Positions 16,661 to 25,688 of a DNA stretch of 64,000 nucleotides are shown here, piece by piece (within the stretch, counting starts at the first letter, position 1; every line of letters starts with the position of its first letter). The notes under the pieces were generated by a model. It was not told the origin of the DNA and did not search any database. It was given only the letters and a program-made list of their open reading frames with translations. Location: positions 1 through 64,000 of the forward strand of contig JAIXOL010000015.1 of assembly GCA_027486845.1 (NCBI GenBank). The letters run 5' to 3'. The DNA comes from Cytophagaceae bacterium (GTDB taxonomy: Bacteria; Bacteroidota; Bacteroidia; Cytophagales; Spirosomataceae). A program made the position numbers and the translations under genes.

Positions 16661-17332
16661 ATGACTTTCCGAAACCGTTTGCAATATTTATTGGTTCTAA
16701 GGCTACAAATTTCTAATAAAGAGGCACTAAACCTTATTATTTCGGGAAAAGTTTTGGTAAATGGCAGTATAGCGAAATCAAATTGTGAACTTATACAGAC
16801 CGATGAAGTAATTTACGAAGGGAAGGTTTTGCAGGAAGCTAAAAAATTGATTTATATTGCTTTCTATAAGCCACGTGGTATAGAAACAACGCTAAATGTA
16901 GCGATTGAAGATAATTTAAAAGCAATTTTGCCTTTTGAAGCAGATATTTTTCCAGTCGGAAGGCTCGATAAAGAATCAGAAGGTTTGCTGCTCTTAACAA
17001 ATGATGGAACGGTTTACGACAAAATTCTTCGCAACGAAAATAAAACTGAGAAAGATTATATTGTACAAGTTGATAAGCCAATTACTTCTGAGTTTTTAGA
17101 AACAATGTCAGATGGAATCGTAATTATGGGTAAAAAGACTTTACCTTGCCAACTCATCCAGATTGATGATTTTGCTTTCAAAATTACTTTGATTCAAGGC
17201 TTAAATCGACAGATTAGACGAATGTGCTATAAACTTGATTATGAGGTTTTGAGTTTAAAACGAGTGAGAATTGGAGATGTTAACCTAGAAAATTTGAAAG
17301 CGGGCGAGTATCGAATCTTAGAAGTATTGTAG
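16661..17332 (+). CDS. rluF: Pseudouridine synthase, RluF-like
   Basis: 223 residues. A short S4 domain (LQISNKEALNLIISGKVLVNG) is followed by the RluB/E/F core: FYKPRGIETT, VGRLDKESEGLLLLTNDG (catalytic Asp in GRLD) and GLNRQIRRMCYKLDYEVLSL with KRVRIGDV. The RQIRRMCYKLDYEV form is closest to RluF, which modifies 23S rRNA U2604 in E. coli; the site here is inferred. It is the second enzyme of this superfamily in the window and lacks the long tail of the one at the left end. Confidence 0.85.
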   Translation: MTFRNRLQYLLVLRLQISNKEALNLIISGKVLVNGSIAKSNCELIQTDEVIYEGKVLQEAKKLIYIAFYKPRGIETTLNVAIEDNLKAILPFEADIFPVGRLDKESEGLLLLTNDGTVYDKILRNENKTEKDYIVQVDKPITSEFLETMSDGIVIMGKKTLPCQLIQIDDFAFKITLIQGLNRQIRRMCYKLDYEVLSLKRVRIGDVNLENLKAGEYRILEVL

Positions 17333-17373
17333 GGTGCAGTCAGAATAGAATTATGCATACACCCTCTGAAAGG

Positions 17374-18717
17374 TCAATTTCTTCCCTTCGGTTTATTGCC
17401 AACTTTTTTAATTGGCCTTCCGTATTTCGCCCATTTTTCCGCTTTAATATCACGCCTTACATTTACTTTCTGATTTTTTTCTGCTTTTTCGTGGAAAGCT
17501 GGCCCAACATCATCTTTTTTCGGTGCTTTTACCAAAACGTGCTTCATCTGCACTTGTGGCATTTCTGCTTCGGTCAGTTTATCAGAAATCGTAAGGTTTT
17601 CAGGCAATTCCAATACGGGAACTTTATATTTCATTACGCCTTCAATAGCTTCCAATTGCTCTTTTTCTTTTTCGGTTACAAACGTTATCGAAATACCTTT
17701 TTTATCAACACGACCTGTTCGACCGATGCGATGGACATAATTTTCTGGTACTTCTGGTACATCAAAGTTTATCACATGCGAAACCTCTGCAATATCAATA
17801 CCACGAGCAATAATATCGGTGGCAATCAACATCGTACAGCTTCCATCTTTAAATGCCTTTACGGTATTAAAACGATTGTTTTGAGCTTTATTTGAGTGAA
17901 TTACGCCTACTTTTTCACCATATTTCTTTGATATTTTATCATAAAGTTGGTCAGATAATTCTTTGGTTGCCGCAAAAATCAATACTTTACTCATGCTCTC
18001 GTCCTCAGCAAGCAACATTTCCAAAAGATTTACTTTCGTATTAAAATTTGGAACATTATAGAGTATTTGCGAAATATTCTCTAAAGGTGAACCCGCTGGA
18101 GCGGCTTCTACTCTGATTGGTTCATTGAAATAAGTTTGAATCAATTGCTCAACTTCATCGGTAATGGTTGCCGAAAAAAGCAAGTTTTGACGTCGAATCG
18201 GTAGCAAATCAAGGATATTTTTTAGTTGAGGTCTGAAACCCAAATTTAGCATTTCATCAACTTCGTCAATGATAAGTTTTTTGAGCGATTTTGTCTTGAT
18301 AAAGCCACTTGTGAGCAAATCAATCAATCGACCTGGAGTGGCTACCAAAATATCAACTCCATCTTTAAGTTCTAAAATCTGCGATTTGATATTGACTCCA
18401 CCATACACGCCAACAGTCACGACATTCATGTAGGTTGTCAATTTTTCAATAGCTTCTACCACCTGCACAACCAACTCGCGAGTTGGAACGATGATGAGAA
18501 TTTGTGGGGTTTTATCTTTGGAAAACTGATATTGACGCAAACTTGGGAGTAAATAGGCAAAAGTTTTACCTGTACCCGTTTGTGCTATTCCGCATACATC
18601 TTTACCCGACATTACCACCGAAAAAACTTTTTGCTGAATGGTCGTTGGTGTAGTATAACCCAAATATTCAAGGGCGTTGAGAAGCGGTTTATTGAGATTT
18701 AATTCGTCGAAAGTCAT
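17374..18717 (-). CDS. DEAD-box RNA helicase (RhlE/CsdA class) with DEVD box
   Basis: 447 residues. Q motif (TTPTTIQQKVF), motif I AQTGTGKTF, Ia PTRELVVQ, motif II IDEVDEML, motif III FSATI, then helicase domain 2 with ATDIIARGIDIAEV and HRIGRTGR. Motif II reads DEVD instead of DEAD; the Asp and Glu needed for Mg-ATP are kept. The C-terminal extension is Lys-rich (ending GRPIKKVGNKPKGRN), likely for RNA binding. Probable roles are ribosome assembly and mRNA turnover, especially in cold. Its mRNA leader contains two hairpins. Confidence 0.9.
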   Translation of the reverse strand: MTFDELNLNKPLLNALEYLGYTTPTTIQQKVFSVVMSGKDVCGIAQTGTGKTFAYLLPSLRQYQFSKDKTPQILIIVPTRELVVQVVEAIEKLTTYMNVVTVGVYGGVNIKSQILELKDGVDILVATPGRLIDLLTSGFIKTKSLKKLIIDEVDEMLNLGFRPQLKNILDLLPIRRQNLLFSATITDEVEQLIQTYFNEPIRVEAAPAGSPLENISQILYNVPNFNTKVNLLEMLLAEDESMSKVLIFAATKELSDQLYDKISKKYGEKVGVIHSNKAQNNRFNTVKAFKDGSCTMLIATDIIARGIDIAEVSHVINFDVPEVPENYVHRIGRTGRVDKKGISITFVTEKEKEQLEAIEGVMKYKVPVLELPENLTISDKLTEAEMPQVQMKHVLVKAPKKDDVGPAFHEKAEKNQKVNVRRDIKAEKWAKYGRPIKKVGNKPKGRN

Positions 18718-18731
18718 ATTTTTTGTCGATT

Positions 18732-18811
18732 GACCATTTTTATGGTCTGTTGTTATCAGTTTTAGATAACAAAAATTCCTTAATTTATGCTAAAAATAGC
18801 CCACAAAGGTA
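18732..18811 (-). promoter_or_regulatory. Promoter -7 box and two-hairpin leader of DEAD-box helicase
   Basis: On the minus strand TACCTTTG (18811-18804) is a perfect -7 box about 87 bases before the start codon. The leader between contains GTTATC/GATAAC (18770-18752) and GACCAT/ATGGTC (18747-18732) hairpins in series. The -33 element is not clear. Confidence 0.5.
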
Positions 18812-18903
18812 ATGCTATTTTGGCACAAATAAGGAAAATTTGGTCAATGCCTACGAATATCGTAGGTTTTACTGCATATTCATTGCGATTCAATGCTTCA
18901 AAA

Positions 18904-20550
18904 TCATAATTCTAAGACTTGTTTTTCTTTCAAAAGCTCGCCTTTGAGTTTTGAGTATGGAACTTTGTGAGGAGTGGTTTTATCATTGATTGCCATTACG
19001 GCAGCTACTGCTGACGACTGCCCCAAAATCATAAAAACAGGTTCCATCCGAATCGAGCCATAAGCAATGTGCGAACTTGATAAACAAACGGGTACTAACA
19101 AATTTTTACACTCATTTTCTTTGGGCAAAATAGACTCATAAGCAATTGAATAAGGTTTGTCGGGATGCACGCCAATATCGCCTTCATTCTGCACATAGCC
19201 ATCGGCTTTTACATAACGTTGGGCGTTGTGAGCGTCCAAAGCATAAGAACCCATTCCGATTGGGTTTGGAACTACCGTTTTTCCCAAAGCATCAGCTTCT
19301 TTCATTACAAACTTTCCTATCATTCGTCTGGCTTCACGAATGTAAAGTTGGTGTGGCCAATTTCCGTTATCAACAAATTCATCTTTTGGCAAACCCCATT
19401 GTTGCATTTTTACTTTTACATCATTCGGCACACGGCTGTCGTTTTGTAAAAAATACATCAATCCTTTTTGGTACAATTCGTGTTCCTTGATTATTTGTTG
19501 GCGTCGTTCGTAACTTGCTTCGGGGTAATCGTAGTTTTTGCCGATAAAGTCTGTGCTAAATGGCCCGTGATTATTGGTATCGGTTTTTCGGTTTGGAATG
19601 GCATCAAACTTATCAAAAGTTTCACGCCAACCGCTCGCAAAAACTCTTGCATAAAGTTCATAACGTGCGGGGTCGTAGCCATCGGGTTTGGTAAACGGAA
19701 TTCGATTATCAGGATGATTGCTTAAACACATTCTGAAACAATACGCTTGAATTTTGTTATCGCCCGAACCGTATTCGCCCACTGGTTCGGCTGAAACTTC
19801 GGGCAGAAGTCCACTTTTTGGGTCATTTTCTTTAATAAATGGACTAACTTTTGCTTTAAAATGATGCCCGTGCTGAAAAACTTCGGTTTGAACACCATTC
19901 CATTTTTCACCATAAACGCTGTTTGCTTCACGTCCAACGTGGTAGCTAACACCAGCAGCAGCCATCAAATCACCTTCATAGGTAGCATCAATAAACATTT
20001 TGCCTTCGTAAACTTGCCCACTCAACGTTCGAAATGAGCGAATACTTCCCGAAGTTTTTGTGATACCTTTTGGTGAGCGGTCGAGCCATTCGTTGCGATA
20101 TACAATGAGGTTGTTTTCTTTTACAAAATCTTCAAAAACTTGTTCGGCGGCGTGAGGTTCAAAAATCCACATAGTGCGGTTTGCTCCGTCAAGGGCAGGC
20201 GTTCCTTGTCCTTTATTGCCGTATTCTTCTCTTTTTTGCCATTTCCAAGAATCAGTGTTTTGATAATGTGTAAAAAGGCGTTGGTAAAATTCACGAGAAA
20301 GCCCACCAATGACTTTTTTATTTCCTGTATCAGTAAATCCTAAACCACCTGCTGAAAGTCCACCCAAATGTTTATCGGGCGAAACAACGATAACCGATTT
20401 GCCCATTTTTTTTACTTGCACGGCGGCTGTTATTGCTGCTGAAGTTCCGCCATAAATAATGACATCGGCTTTTCGGATTTTGTTTTGAGCGAAAGTATTT
20501 TGAAATAAGAAAACGCAGAGAAATATACTCTTAAAAAAAGAATATTGCAT
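18904..20550 (-). CDS. Exported FAD-dependent oxidoreductase
   Basis: 548 residues. A signal peptide (KSIFLCVFLFQNTFAQ) is followed by an FAD-binding Rossmann fold: ADVIIYGGTSAAITAAVQVK, then HLGGLSAGGLGFTDTG and IGGLSREFYQRL. This is the FAD_oxidored (PF12831-type) family frequent in Bacteroidota polysaccharide and rare-sugar loci. Substrate unknown; likely a periplasmic or surface sugar or alcohol oxidoreductase. It stands alone, with a hairpin terminator from the aminotransferase gene about 90 bases upstream. Confidence 0.83.
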   Translation of the reverse strand: MQYSFFKSIFLCVFLFQNTFAQNKIRKADVIIYGGTSAAITAAVQVKKMGKSVIVVSPDKHLGGLSAGGLGFTDTGNKKVIGGLSREFYQRLFTHYQNTDSWKWQKREEYGNKGQGTPALDGANRTMWIFEPHAAEQVFEDFVKENNLIVYRNEWLDRSPKGITKTSGSIRSFRTLSGQVYEGKMFIDATYEGDLMAAAGVSYHVGREANSVYGEKWNGVQTEVFQHGHHFKAKVSPFIKENDPKSGLLPEVSAEPVGEYGSGDNKIQAYCFRMCLSNHPDNRIPFTKPDGYDPARYELYARVFASGWRETFDKFDAIPNRKTDTNNHGPFSTDFIGKNYDYPEASYERRQQIIKEHELYQKGLMYFLQNDSRVPNDVKVKMQQWGLPKDEFVDNGNWPHQLYIREARRMIGKFVMKEADALGKTVVPNPIGMGSYALDAHNAQRYVKADGYVQNEGDIGVHPDKPYSIAYESILPKENECKNLLVPVCLSSSHIAYGSIRMEPVFMILGQSSAVAAVMAINDKTTPHKVPYSKLKGELLKEKQVLEL

Positions 20551-20641
20551 GACTGTTTGAGTTTGATGGTTGAATAGAGGTTTAAAGATTAAAGTTAGTG
20601 AAAAAATAGGGCTTGTTTCATAAGTTTTCTTGAAAATACAA

Positions 20642-20681
20642 AAAAATAGCCATTAAGAAAATTTCCCTAATGGCTATTTTT
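20642..20681 (-). terminator. Terminator after the aminotransferase gene
   Basis: AAAAATAGCCATTA pairs with TAATGGCTATTTTT (about 20642-20655 with 20668-20681); on the minus strand a T run follows the stem. Confidence 0.8.
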
Positions 20682-20700
20682 ATTGAGCAAGAAATAAGTT

Positions 20701-21783
20701 TTACTCCATTGCTTTCAAGGCTGTCAAAAGCAAATCAATTTGCTCCATCGTGTTGGATGGAAAATTTGAGATTCTGATTTGCGTATCTTTATTTGGGCCG
20801 TAACCACTACCAATAATCATATTTTTTACTTTCAAGGCATCAATAATTCCCTTTGAAGATTTCTTAGTATCGGCGACAATTACAGTTTTGGAGCGATGAT
20901 CTAGATTTTTTACAGCAATATTGAACAAGTTACTGGTTTCGAGGTATTTATAAATTTTCTTTGATTTCTCGTCGGTTTCTTTTCTGATAGCTTCGATACC
21001 CGTTTTGTTCATTTCTTCAGCAACTTTTCCGAGCAAATAAATTCCCAAAACATTGGGTGTAGCTGGTGTTTCGTATGTTTCATAATTTTTCCACAGAGCA
21101 GGTAAATTATTGTGAGCTCCAATCGTTATTCCATCGTATTTGGCTAAACGTTTGGCTTTTTCGAGACATTTTTCGTTAGCAATCCAAACACCCAAACCTG
21201 CAGGTAAACCAAAGGCTTTTTGAACCGAAAAGAAAGCTGTATCAATTAAATCTAGGTCAAGTTCTGGAATCGGTGCTGATGAAACCATATCAACCGCCAT
21301 CAAGCGTTTTTGATTGCTTCGTTTGAGTTTATGAATGTCAGCTTCACGCATTTGCACGCCTGTACTTGTTTCGTTTTGCGTTACGCAGATAAGCTCGGCA
21401 TATTCTGGTACTTCGATTTCTCCGTAGCTAAAGCCTTCGCCAATAGGTTTTTCAAATTTATGTGCGAATTTTTGTGCCGAAACGGCGTATTTGTGAAATT
21501 TATCAGAAAACGAACCATTTACTAAGTGAAAACTTTCATGTTCTACCAAATTCAATAGAATACGTTCCCAAACCTCTGACGCAGAACCTGTGAAGAAAAT
21601 ACCTGATGAGGCAGGAATATTCATCAAAACACGAAGGTTTTCAACACAATGTTGATAAATCTTACGAAATTGTCCGCTTCGGTGAGAAATTGAACCAATT
21701 TGCTCATCAATAGCTTGACGCATGAACTCTTCAAACTTTGGATTCAATTCGGCTGGACCGGCAGTGAAATAAATATTTTTCAT
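20701..21783 (-). CDS. Class V PLP aminotransferase (phosphoserine aminotransferase-like)
   Basis: 360 residues of the class V fold. N-terminus IYFTAGPAELNPKFEEFM resembles SerC/alanine-glyoxylate aminotransferases; SISHRSGQFRKIYQ and TGSASEVWE form the cofactor-phosphate region; TQNETSTGVQ and the Lys in FFSVQKAFGLPAGLGVW (Schiff-base Lys) complete the active site. SerC makes 3-phosphoserine in serine synthesis, and this is the most likely role, though no serA lies next to it and the family also holds other enzymes. A terminator follows it and another separates it from the peptidase gene upstream. Confidence 0.8.
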   Translation of the reverse strand: MKNIYFTAGPAELNPKFEEFMRQAIDEQIGSISHRSGQFRKIYQHCVENLRVLMNIPASSGIFFTGSASEVWERILLNLVEHESFHLVNGSFSDKFHKYAVSAQKFAHKFEKPIGEGFSYGEIEVPEYAELICVTQNETSTGVQMREADIHKLKRSNQKRLMAVDMVSSAPIPELDLDLIDTAFFSVQKAFGLPAGLGVWIANEKCLEKAKRLAKYDGITIGAHNNLPALWKNYETYETPATPNVLGIYLLGKVAEEMNKTGIEAIRKETDEKSKKIYKYLETSNLFNIAVKNLDHRSKTVIVADTKKSSKGIIDALKVKNMIIGSGYGPNKDTQIRISNFPSNTMEQIDLLLTALKAME

Positions 21784-21813
21784 GATTGGTTTTGTTACGG
21801 AGAATTCAAAAAT

Positions 21814-21847
21814 AAAAAAAGTCGGTGAGATACTTATCTAACCGACT
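21814..21847 (-). terminator. Terminator after the M16 peptidase gene
   Basis: AGTCGGT (21820-21826) pairs with ACCGACT (21841-21847); seven A on the plus strand at 21814-21820 give a T run on the minus strand. Confidence 0.8.
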
Positions 21848-21929
21848 ATAAATGCTTTAAAAAGTATAATTCTTTCTTGTTGTAACACAATTATTTGAAT
21901 TGTGCAGGTAAACAATTTGGAGAATTGTG

Positions 21930-23162
21930 CTACTCAGGAAAAAAAGTAAGATAACTCAACTGAGATTCATCAAACATATCGTTTGTAATCTCTTGTAGCT
22001 GAGCAGCTTCTATATTTTTTATTTCGGTAAAAATACCTTCCAGTGATTCAACTTTTCCTACATCCAAAATACTTTTGGCCATCATCAACATAAAACTTTG
22101 ATTGCTTTCTTCAGCCATCGCCAACTGCCCCATCAACTGCTCTTTAACGGTATGCAATTGTAGTTTTCCAAGCGGTTTTTCTTTCAAAAGCTGCATTTCT
22201 TTCAAAATCAACGCATTGGCTTTATCTAAATTCGATTTATCGGTTGCGAAATAAATTCCTAGAAAACCAGTATCAGTAAATGGTGAATAAGTGGCATCAA
22301 TGCCATAAACGAGACCGTATTTTTCGCGTAAAGTCATGTTTAAGCGTGAATTCATACCTGGGCCGCCAAAAAGATTAACTAACATGAAAAACGGCAAACG
22401 TCGCTCATCAAGCATGGCATACGCCGGGCGACCAATTGCACAATGTGCTTGCGTGATTTTCTTCGGAATCGTGATTCGTTGTGGTTCGTAGGCACTCGGT
22501 GGTGTGCGTTGTAAATTCGATTTTTTTGAAGGAACATCTTTTAGATATTTCTCCGCAATTTTTATAGCTTTATTGAAAGTAATATTGCCCACAATCGACA
22601 TTACGATTTTCTCGGTATCCATGTTTTCGGCGATAAAATCTTGCAACTCCTTGCGAGTGAAGCTTTTAACGCTTTCTTGCGTACCTAAAATATTAGCTCC
22701 TAATTGATGATTGGAAAATACGATTTCGTCGAAATCATCTTGCAAAGCATCTTCGGGCGAATCTTGGTACATGGACATTTCTTCAAGAATTACTCCACGC
22801 TCTTTCTCGATTTGGTTTTCGGGAAAAACGGAGTCGAATGTAATATCGGCCAAAAGTTCCACTGATTTCTCGAAGTGAGCATCAAGCACCGATGCGTAAA
22901 AACATATTTTTTCTTTGGTCGTATAGGCGTTTAATTCTCCACCAACCGACTCTAATCGATTAATAATGTGGTAAGATTTCCGCTTTTTTGTACCTTTGAA
23001 TGCCATATGTTCCCAGAAGTGTGCAAGACCAAGCTGATTAGGTTTTTCGTCACGGCTACCCATGTCGAGCATGAGTCCGCAATGAACCACCTGTGTGTAA
23101 GGTACTTGTCGGTGTGCAATTCGGATGCCGTTGGGCAAAGTATGTATTTGGTATTCGGTCAT
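21930..23162 (-). CDS. M16 family zinc peptidase
   Basis: 410 residues from the inner ATG at 23162 (an in-frame codon four positions upstream is less likely). The inverted zinc motif HFWEH is at residues 48-52 of this start, followed by MAFKGTKKRKSYHIINRLES and the third ligand region EKERGVILEEMSMYQDSPED. Domain 2 has GMNSRLNMTLREKYGLVYGI, with the Arg/Tyr pair that recognises substrate C-termini. No signal peptide, so it acts in the cytosol like PqqL/mitochondrial processing peptidase relatives. It is a single-unit M16B protein, expected to dimerise. Confidence 0.9.
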   Translation of the reverse strand: MTEYQIHTLPNGIRIAHRQVPYTQVVHCGLMLDMGSRDEKPNQLGLAHFWEHMAFKGTKKRKSYHIINRLESVGGELNAYTTKEKICFYASVLDAHFEKSVELLADITFDSVFPENQIEKERGVILEEMSMYQDSPEDALQDDFDEIVFSNHQLGANILGTQESVKSFTRKELQDFIAENMDTEKIVMSIVGNITFNKAIKIAEKYLKDVPSKKSNLQRTPPSAYEPQRITIPKKITQAHCAIGRPAYAMLDERRLPFFMLVNLFGGPGMNSRLNMTLREKYGLVYGIDATYSPFTDTGFLGIYFATDKSNLDKANALILKEMQLLKEKPLGKLQLHTVKEQLMGQLAMAEESNQSFMLMMAKSILDVGKVESLEGIFTEIKNIEAAQLQEITNDMFDESQLSYLTFFPE

Positions 23163-23285
23163 AAATGTCAACAATAGGCATTAAGCCTGATACGATTGGC
23201 TTTATAGATATGATATTCAACTTAAAGCGTACAGCTAAATAAGTAATCTAATAATAATTGACAAATTTAAGCAAAAGATAGTTCA

Positions 23286-24383
23286 ATGCGTATAGGATTT
23301 GATGCAAAAAGGGCTTTTAATAATCATACTGGTTTGGGTAATTATAGTAGGTTCGTAATTGAAGCACTCAGCCGCACTCAGTGGGGGAGCTTAGAATCTT
23401 TACTTTACACGCCAAAAGTCAAGAATTTAGCATGGTTAAACTCTTTTGACCATAATTTTGTAATAAAAACTCCCTCTGTGAAGGTAGGGGGGCTGTGGCG
23501 TAGTTGGCTCATTAATAACGATTTGAAGAAGGATAATGTTGATATTTTTCATGGTTTAAGTAATGAAATTCCTTTTAGAATCAATAAATCGGGTGTAAAA
23601 TCCGTGGTAACAATTCACGATTTGATTTTTATGCGATACTCAGAACTTTATCCAGCCGTCGACCGATTTTTTTATCAACAAAAATTTCGCTACGCTTGCG
23701 AAAACGCCGATGCTGTGGTGGCTGTAAGTCAGCAAACCAAAGATGATATTATGGAGTTTTATAAAATTCCTGCCGAACGCATTCGAGTTATTTATCAAGA
23801 TTGTCAATCATCATTTCATCAAAAAGTTGATAATCAGTCGATTTTGACAATTAAAAGTAAATATTCTCTTAATAAACCCTATATTATTTGTGTTTCATCT
23901 TTCAGCGAAAGAAAGAATCAAAAGCGTTTGGTAGAAGCCTTTCAGCAACTCGGTTTGAAGGATTATGAATTGGTTTTGGTAGGCGGAAAGTCAAAATATG
24001 CTGATGAAATAACCCAAAACTTTCCGAAAAATACAAAGATTTTATACGGAGTTCCTTCTGCTGATTTACCTGCTTTGTATCAAGGTGCATCGCTTTGTGT
24101 TTATCCTTCATTTTTTGAAGGTTTTGGTATTCCGATTATAGAGGCATTACATTCGGGTATTCCTGTAGTTGCCGCAACTGGCTCGTGTTTAGAAGAAGCT
24201 GGTGGAGAAGGTGCATTATATGCTAATCCACTAGATGTCAATGATTTAGCTGATAAAGTGCGGCAAGTTTTGACAAATGATTCGCTGAGAAATGATTTGA
24301 TTTTAAGAGGAAAAGAACATGTTAAACAGTTTTCAGCAGAAAATATTGCTGGACAATTGATAAAACTTTATCAAGAATTGTAG
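23286..24383 (+). CDS. Glycosyltransferase family 4
   Basis: 365 residues, GT-B fold. N-terminal MRIGFDAKRAFNNHTGLGNYS is the acceptor domain start (G-rich loop GLGNYSR). The C-terminal donor domain has YIICVSSFSERKNQKRLVEAF, then YPSFFEGFGIPIIEALHSGIP, which carries the E-x7-E retaining-transferase motif. It resembles mannosyltransferases that use a nucleotide sugar. Acceptor unknown; it has no polysaccharide operon around it. Its stop codon lies inside the left arm of a long inverted repeat. Confidence 0.88.
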   Translation: MRIGFDAKRAFNNHTGLGNYSRFVIEALSRTQWGSLESLLYTPKVKNLAWLNSFDHNFVIKTPSVKVGGLWRSWLINNDLKKDNVDIFHGLSNEIPFRINKSGVKSVVTIHDLIFMRYSELYPAVDRFFYQQKFRYACENADAVVAVSQQTKDDIMEFYKIPAERIRVIYQDCQSSFHQKVDNQSILTIKSKYSLNKPYIICVSSFSERKNQKRLVEAFQQLGLKDYELVLVGGKSKYADEITQNFPKNTKILYGVPSADLPALYQGASLCVYPSFFEGFGIPIIEALHSGIPVVAATGSCLEEAGGEGALYANPLDVNDLADKVRQVLTNDSLRNDLILRGKEHVKQFSAENIAGQLIKLYQEL

Positions 24384-24484
24384 GACAGGTTTGTCGGCAA
24401 CTGCCGTCCGATTTTTAAATTGTCTATGACGAGCACGTAGTCCTTCTATTCTCGCTCGGTTGACAGTTTGAAAACCTGTCCTAC
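24380..24484. repeat. Long inverted repeat with TAGGACAGG arms between convergent genes
   Basis: GTAGGACAGGTTT (24380-24392) pairs perfectly with AAACCTGTCCTAC (24472-24484). The interior holds a smaller CGGCA/TGCCG hairpin near 24395-24406. The left arm includes the stop codon of the glycosyltransferase gene. It probably ends transcription and belongs to a family with 5815-5839 and 28285-28309. Confidence 0.75.
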
Positions 24485-24491
24485 AAAATAT

Positions 24492-25121
24492 TTATTTTTT
24501 CAATGCAATATGTAAGCCTAGACCTATCAAAACTATTCCCGATATTTTATTCTGAATCTTCCAAAATTGCTGAAAACTGCTCAGTTTGGCAATTACTTTG
24601 CTGAAAAGCAGTGCTATTAAGACATTCACTAATGTTCCAGAAAAATTAAACCATAGTCCCAAAAACAAGATTTGAGAGCTAATATTATCGCTATGATTAT
24701 TGATGAACTGTGGTAAAAATGCCAAAAAGAATAGTGAAACCTTTGGGTTCAAAACATTGGTAATTGTGCCTTGTCGGAGAATCTTGAGATTGGTGTTTTT
24801 ATCGTTCTGATTTTGGTTAAAAATCATCGTTGAAGGTTTTTCCATCAAACTCTTGATACCGATAAAAATCAAATACGCCGCTCCAGCATAACGGATGATA
24901 TTAAACAAAATCTCGGATTTTTGAATAATTACAGAGAGCCCTACCACCGATGCAAAAATATGTACAAAACAACCTAAACCGATGCCTAATGCAGCATAAA
25001 CACCCGCTTTTGTACCATAACTCAAGCTTCGAGAAATGACAAAAATCATGTCATTTCCCGGCGTGATATTGAGTATTAGTCCCGCTAAGGCAAAGAGAAG
25101 GAAGTTTTGTAAATCGGGCAT
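24492..25121 (-). CDS. LysE/RhtB family amino-acid exporter
   Basis: 209 residues with about six membrane segments. Signature FALAGLILNITPGNDMIFVISR at the N-terminus, GTKAGVYAALGIGLGCFVH, then YAGAAYLIFIGIKSL and ITNVLNPKVSLFFLAFLPQF. The family exports amino acids or derivatives such as homoserine and lysine using proton motive force. The substrate cannot be predicted. It follows the YciI-like gene by 29 bases, so the two are likely cotranscribed. Confidence 0.88.
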   Translation of the reverse strand: MPDLQNFLLFALAGLILNITPGNDMIFVISRSLSYGTKAGVYAALGIGLGCFVHIFASVVGLSVIIQKSEILFNIIRYAGAAYLIFIGIKSLMEKPSTMIFNQNQNDKNTNLKILRQGTITNVLNPKVSLFFLAFLPQFINNHSDNISSQILFLGLWFNFSGTLVNVLIALLFSKVIAKLSSFQQFWKIQNKISGIVLIGLGLHIALKK

Positions 25122-25150
25122 AAAATTTATTTTTTTAGTCGAAACTATTT

Positions 25151-25441
25151 TTAAATATTAGCCACTCTGAAAGGCATTACTTCTACAAACTTCCAAACAC
25201 CATCTTTAATGTATGGTTCGTTATCGTACCATTCTTGCATTTTTTCATCATTTTCAAACTGTAAAATCATCACTGAGCCAATCATTTTTTCGTTATCGTC
25301 GAGCATTGCTCCTCCAACTATATAATTATTGTTGGCTTTTAGGGCTTTTGCTCCAGCCAAATGCTCTGGACGTGCTGCCATACGGCGGTCGAGAGCTTCT
25401 TCATCATGCCCATCTTGGGCAACTACTACGTATTGTTTCAT
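25151..25441 (-). CDS. YciI-like (YCII domain) protein
   Basis: 96 residues of the dimeric ferredoxin-like YCII fold. It has the conserved RMAARPEHLAGAKAL with His, then NNYIVGGAMLDD, GSVMILQFENDEKMQEWYD and the EPYIKDGVWKFVEVMPF C-terminus. The His and a nearby Asp form a putative active site. The family is implicated in chlorohydrolase-type and unknown reactions. It shares a likely operon with the exporter downstream. Confidence 0.88.
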   Translation of the reverse strand: MKQYVVVAQDGHDEEALDRRMAARPEHLAGAKALKANNNYIVGGAMLDDNEKMIGSVMILQFENDEKMQEWYDNEPYIKDGVWKFVEVMPFRVANI

Positions 25442-25494
25442 TGGTTTTATCTTTTATTAATAATACAAAGAAAACGCTTTTGGCTTATGAAAAA

Positions 25495-25524
25495 AAAGCA
25501 TTGCCAAAATTTTGGCAATGCTTT
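25495..25524 (-). terminator. Perfect 30-base palindrome, likely terminator
   Basis: AAAGCATTGCCAAAA and TTTTGGCAATGCTTT are exact complements without a separate loop. On the minus strand a T run follows. It lies downstream of the lipoprotein gene ending at 25689. Confidence 0.7.
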
Positions 25525-25688
25525 CCGAATATTTAAACGTGTTACTAACCTTTTTCTATTATTCTATGAAAAATTGAAAAATTCTAAAATTAAAATAAGC
25601 ATTTGAATAGATTTAACTGACCTAATTTTTACTAATTGTTGACAATTTGTCATTCATCAATTGAGTAATTCGTCATTTCTTTTATTGC

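Noticed and set aside
17353-17895. 180-codon plus-strand frame
   Set aside because: It is antisense to the DEAD-box helicase; the protein is a Phe/Tyr/Asn-rich shadow of the basic tail region.
20121-20343. Overlapping short frames on both strands
   Set aside because: Both lie wholly inside the FAD oxidoreductase gene and have no recognisable features.
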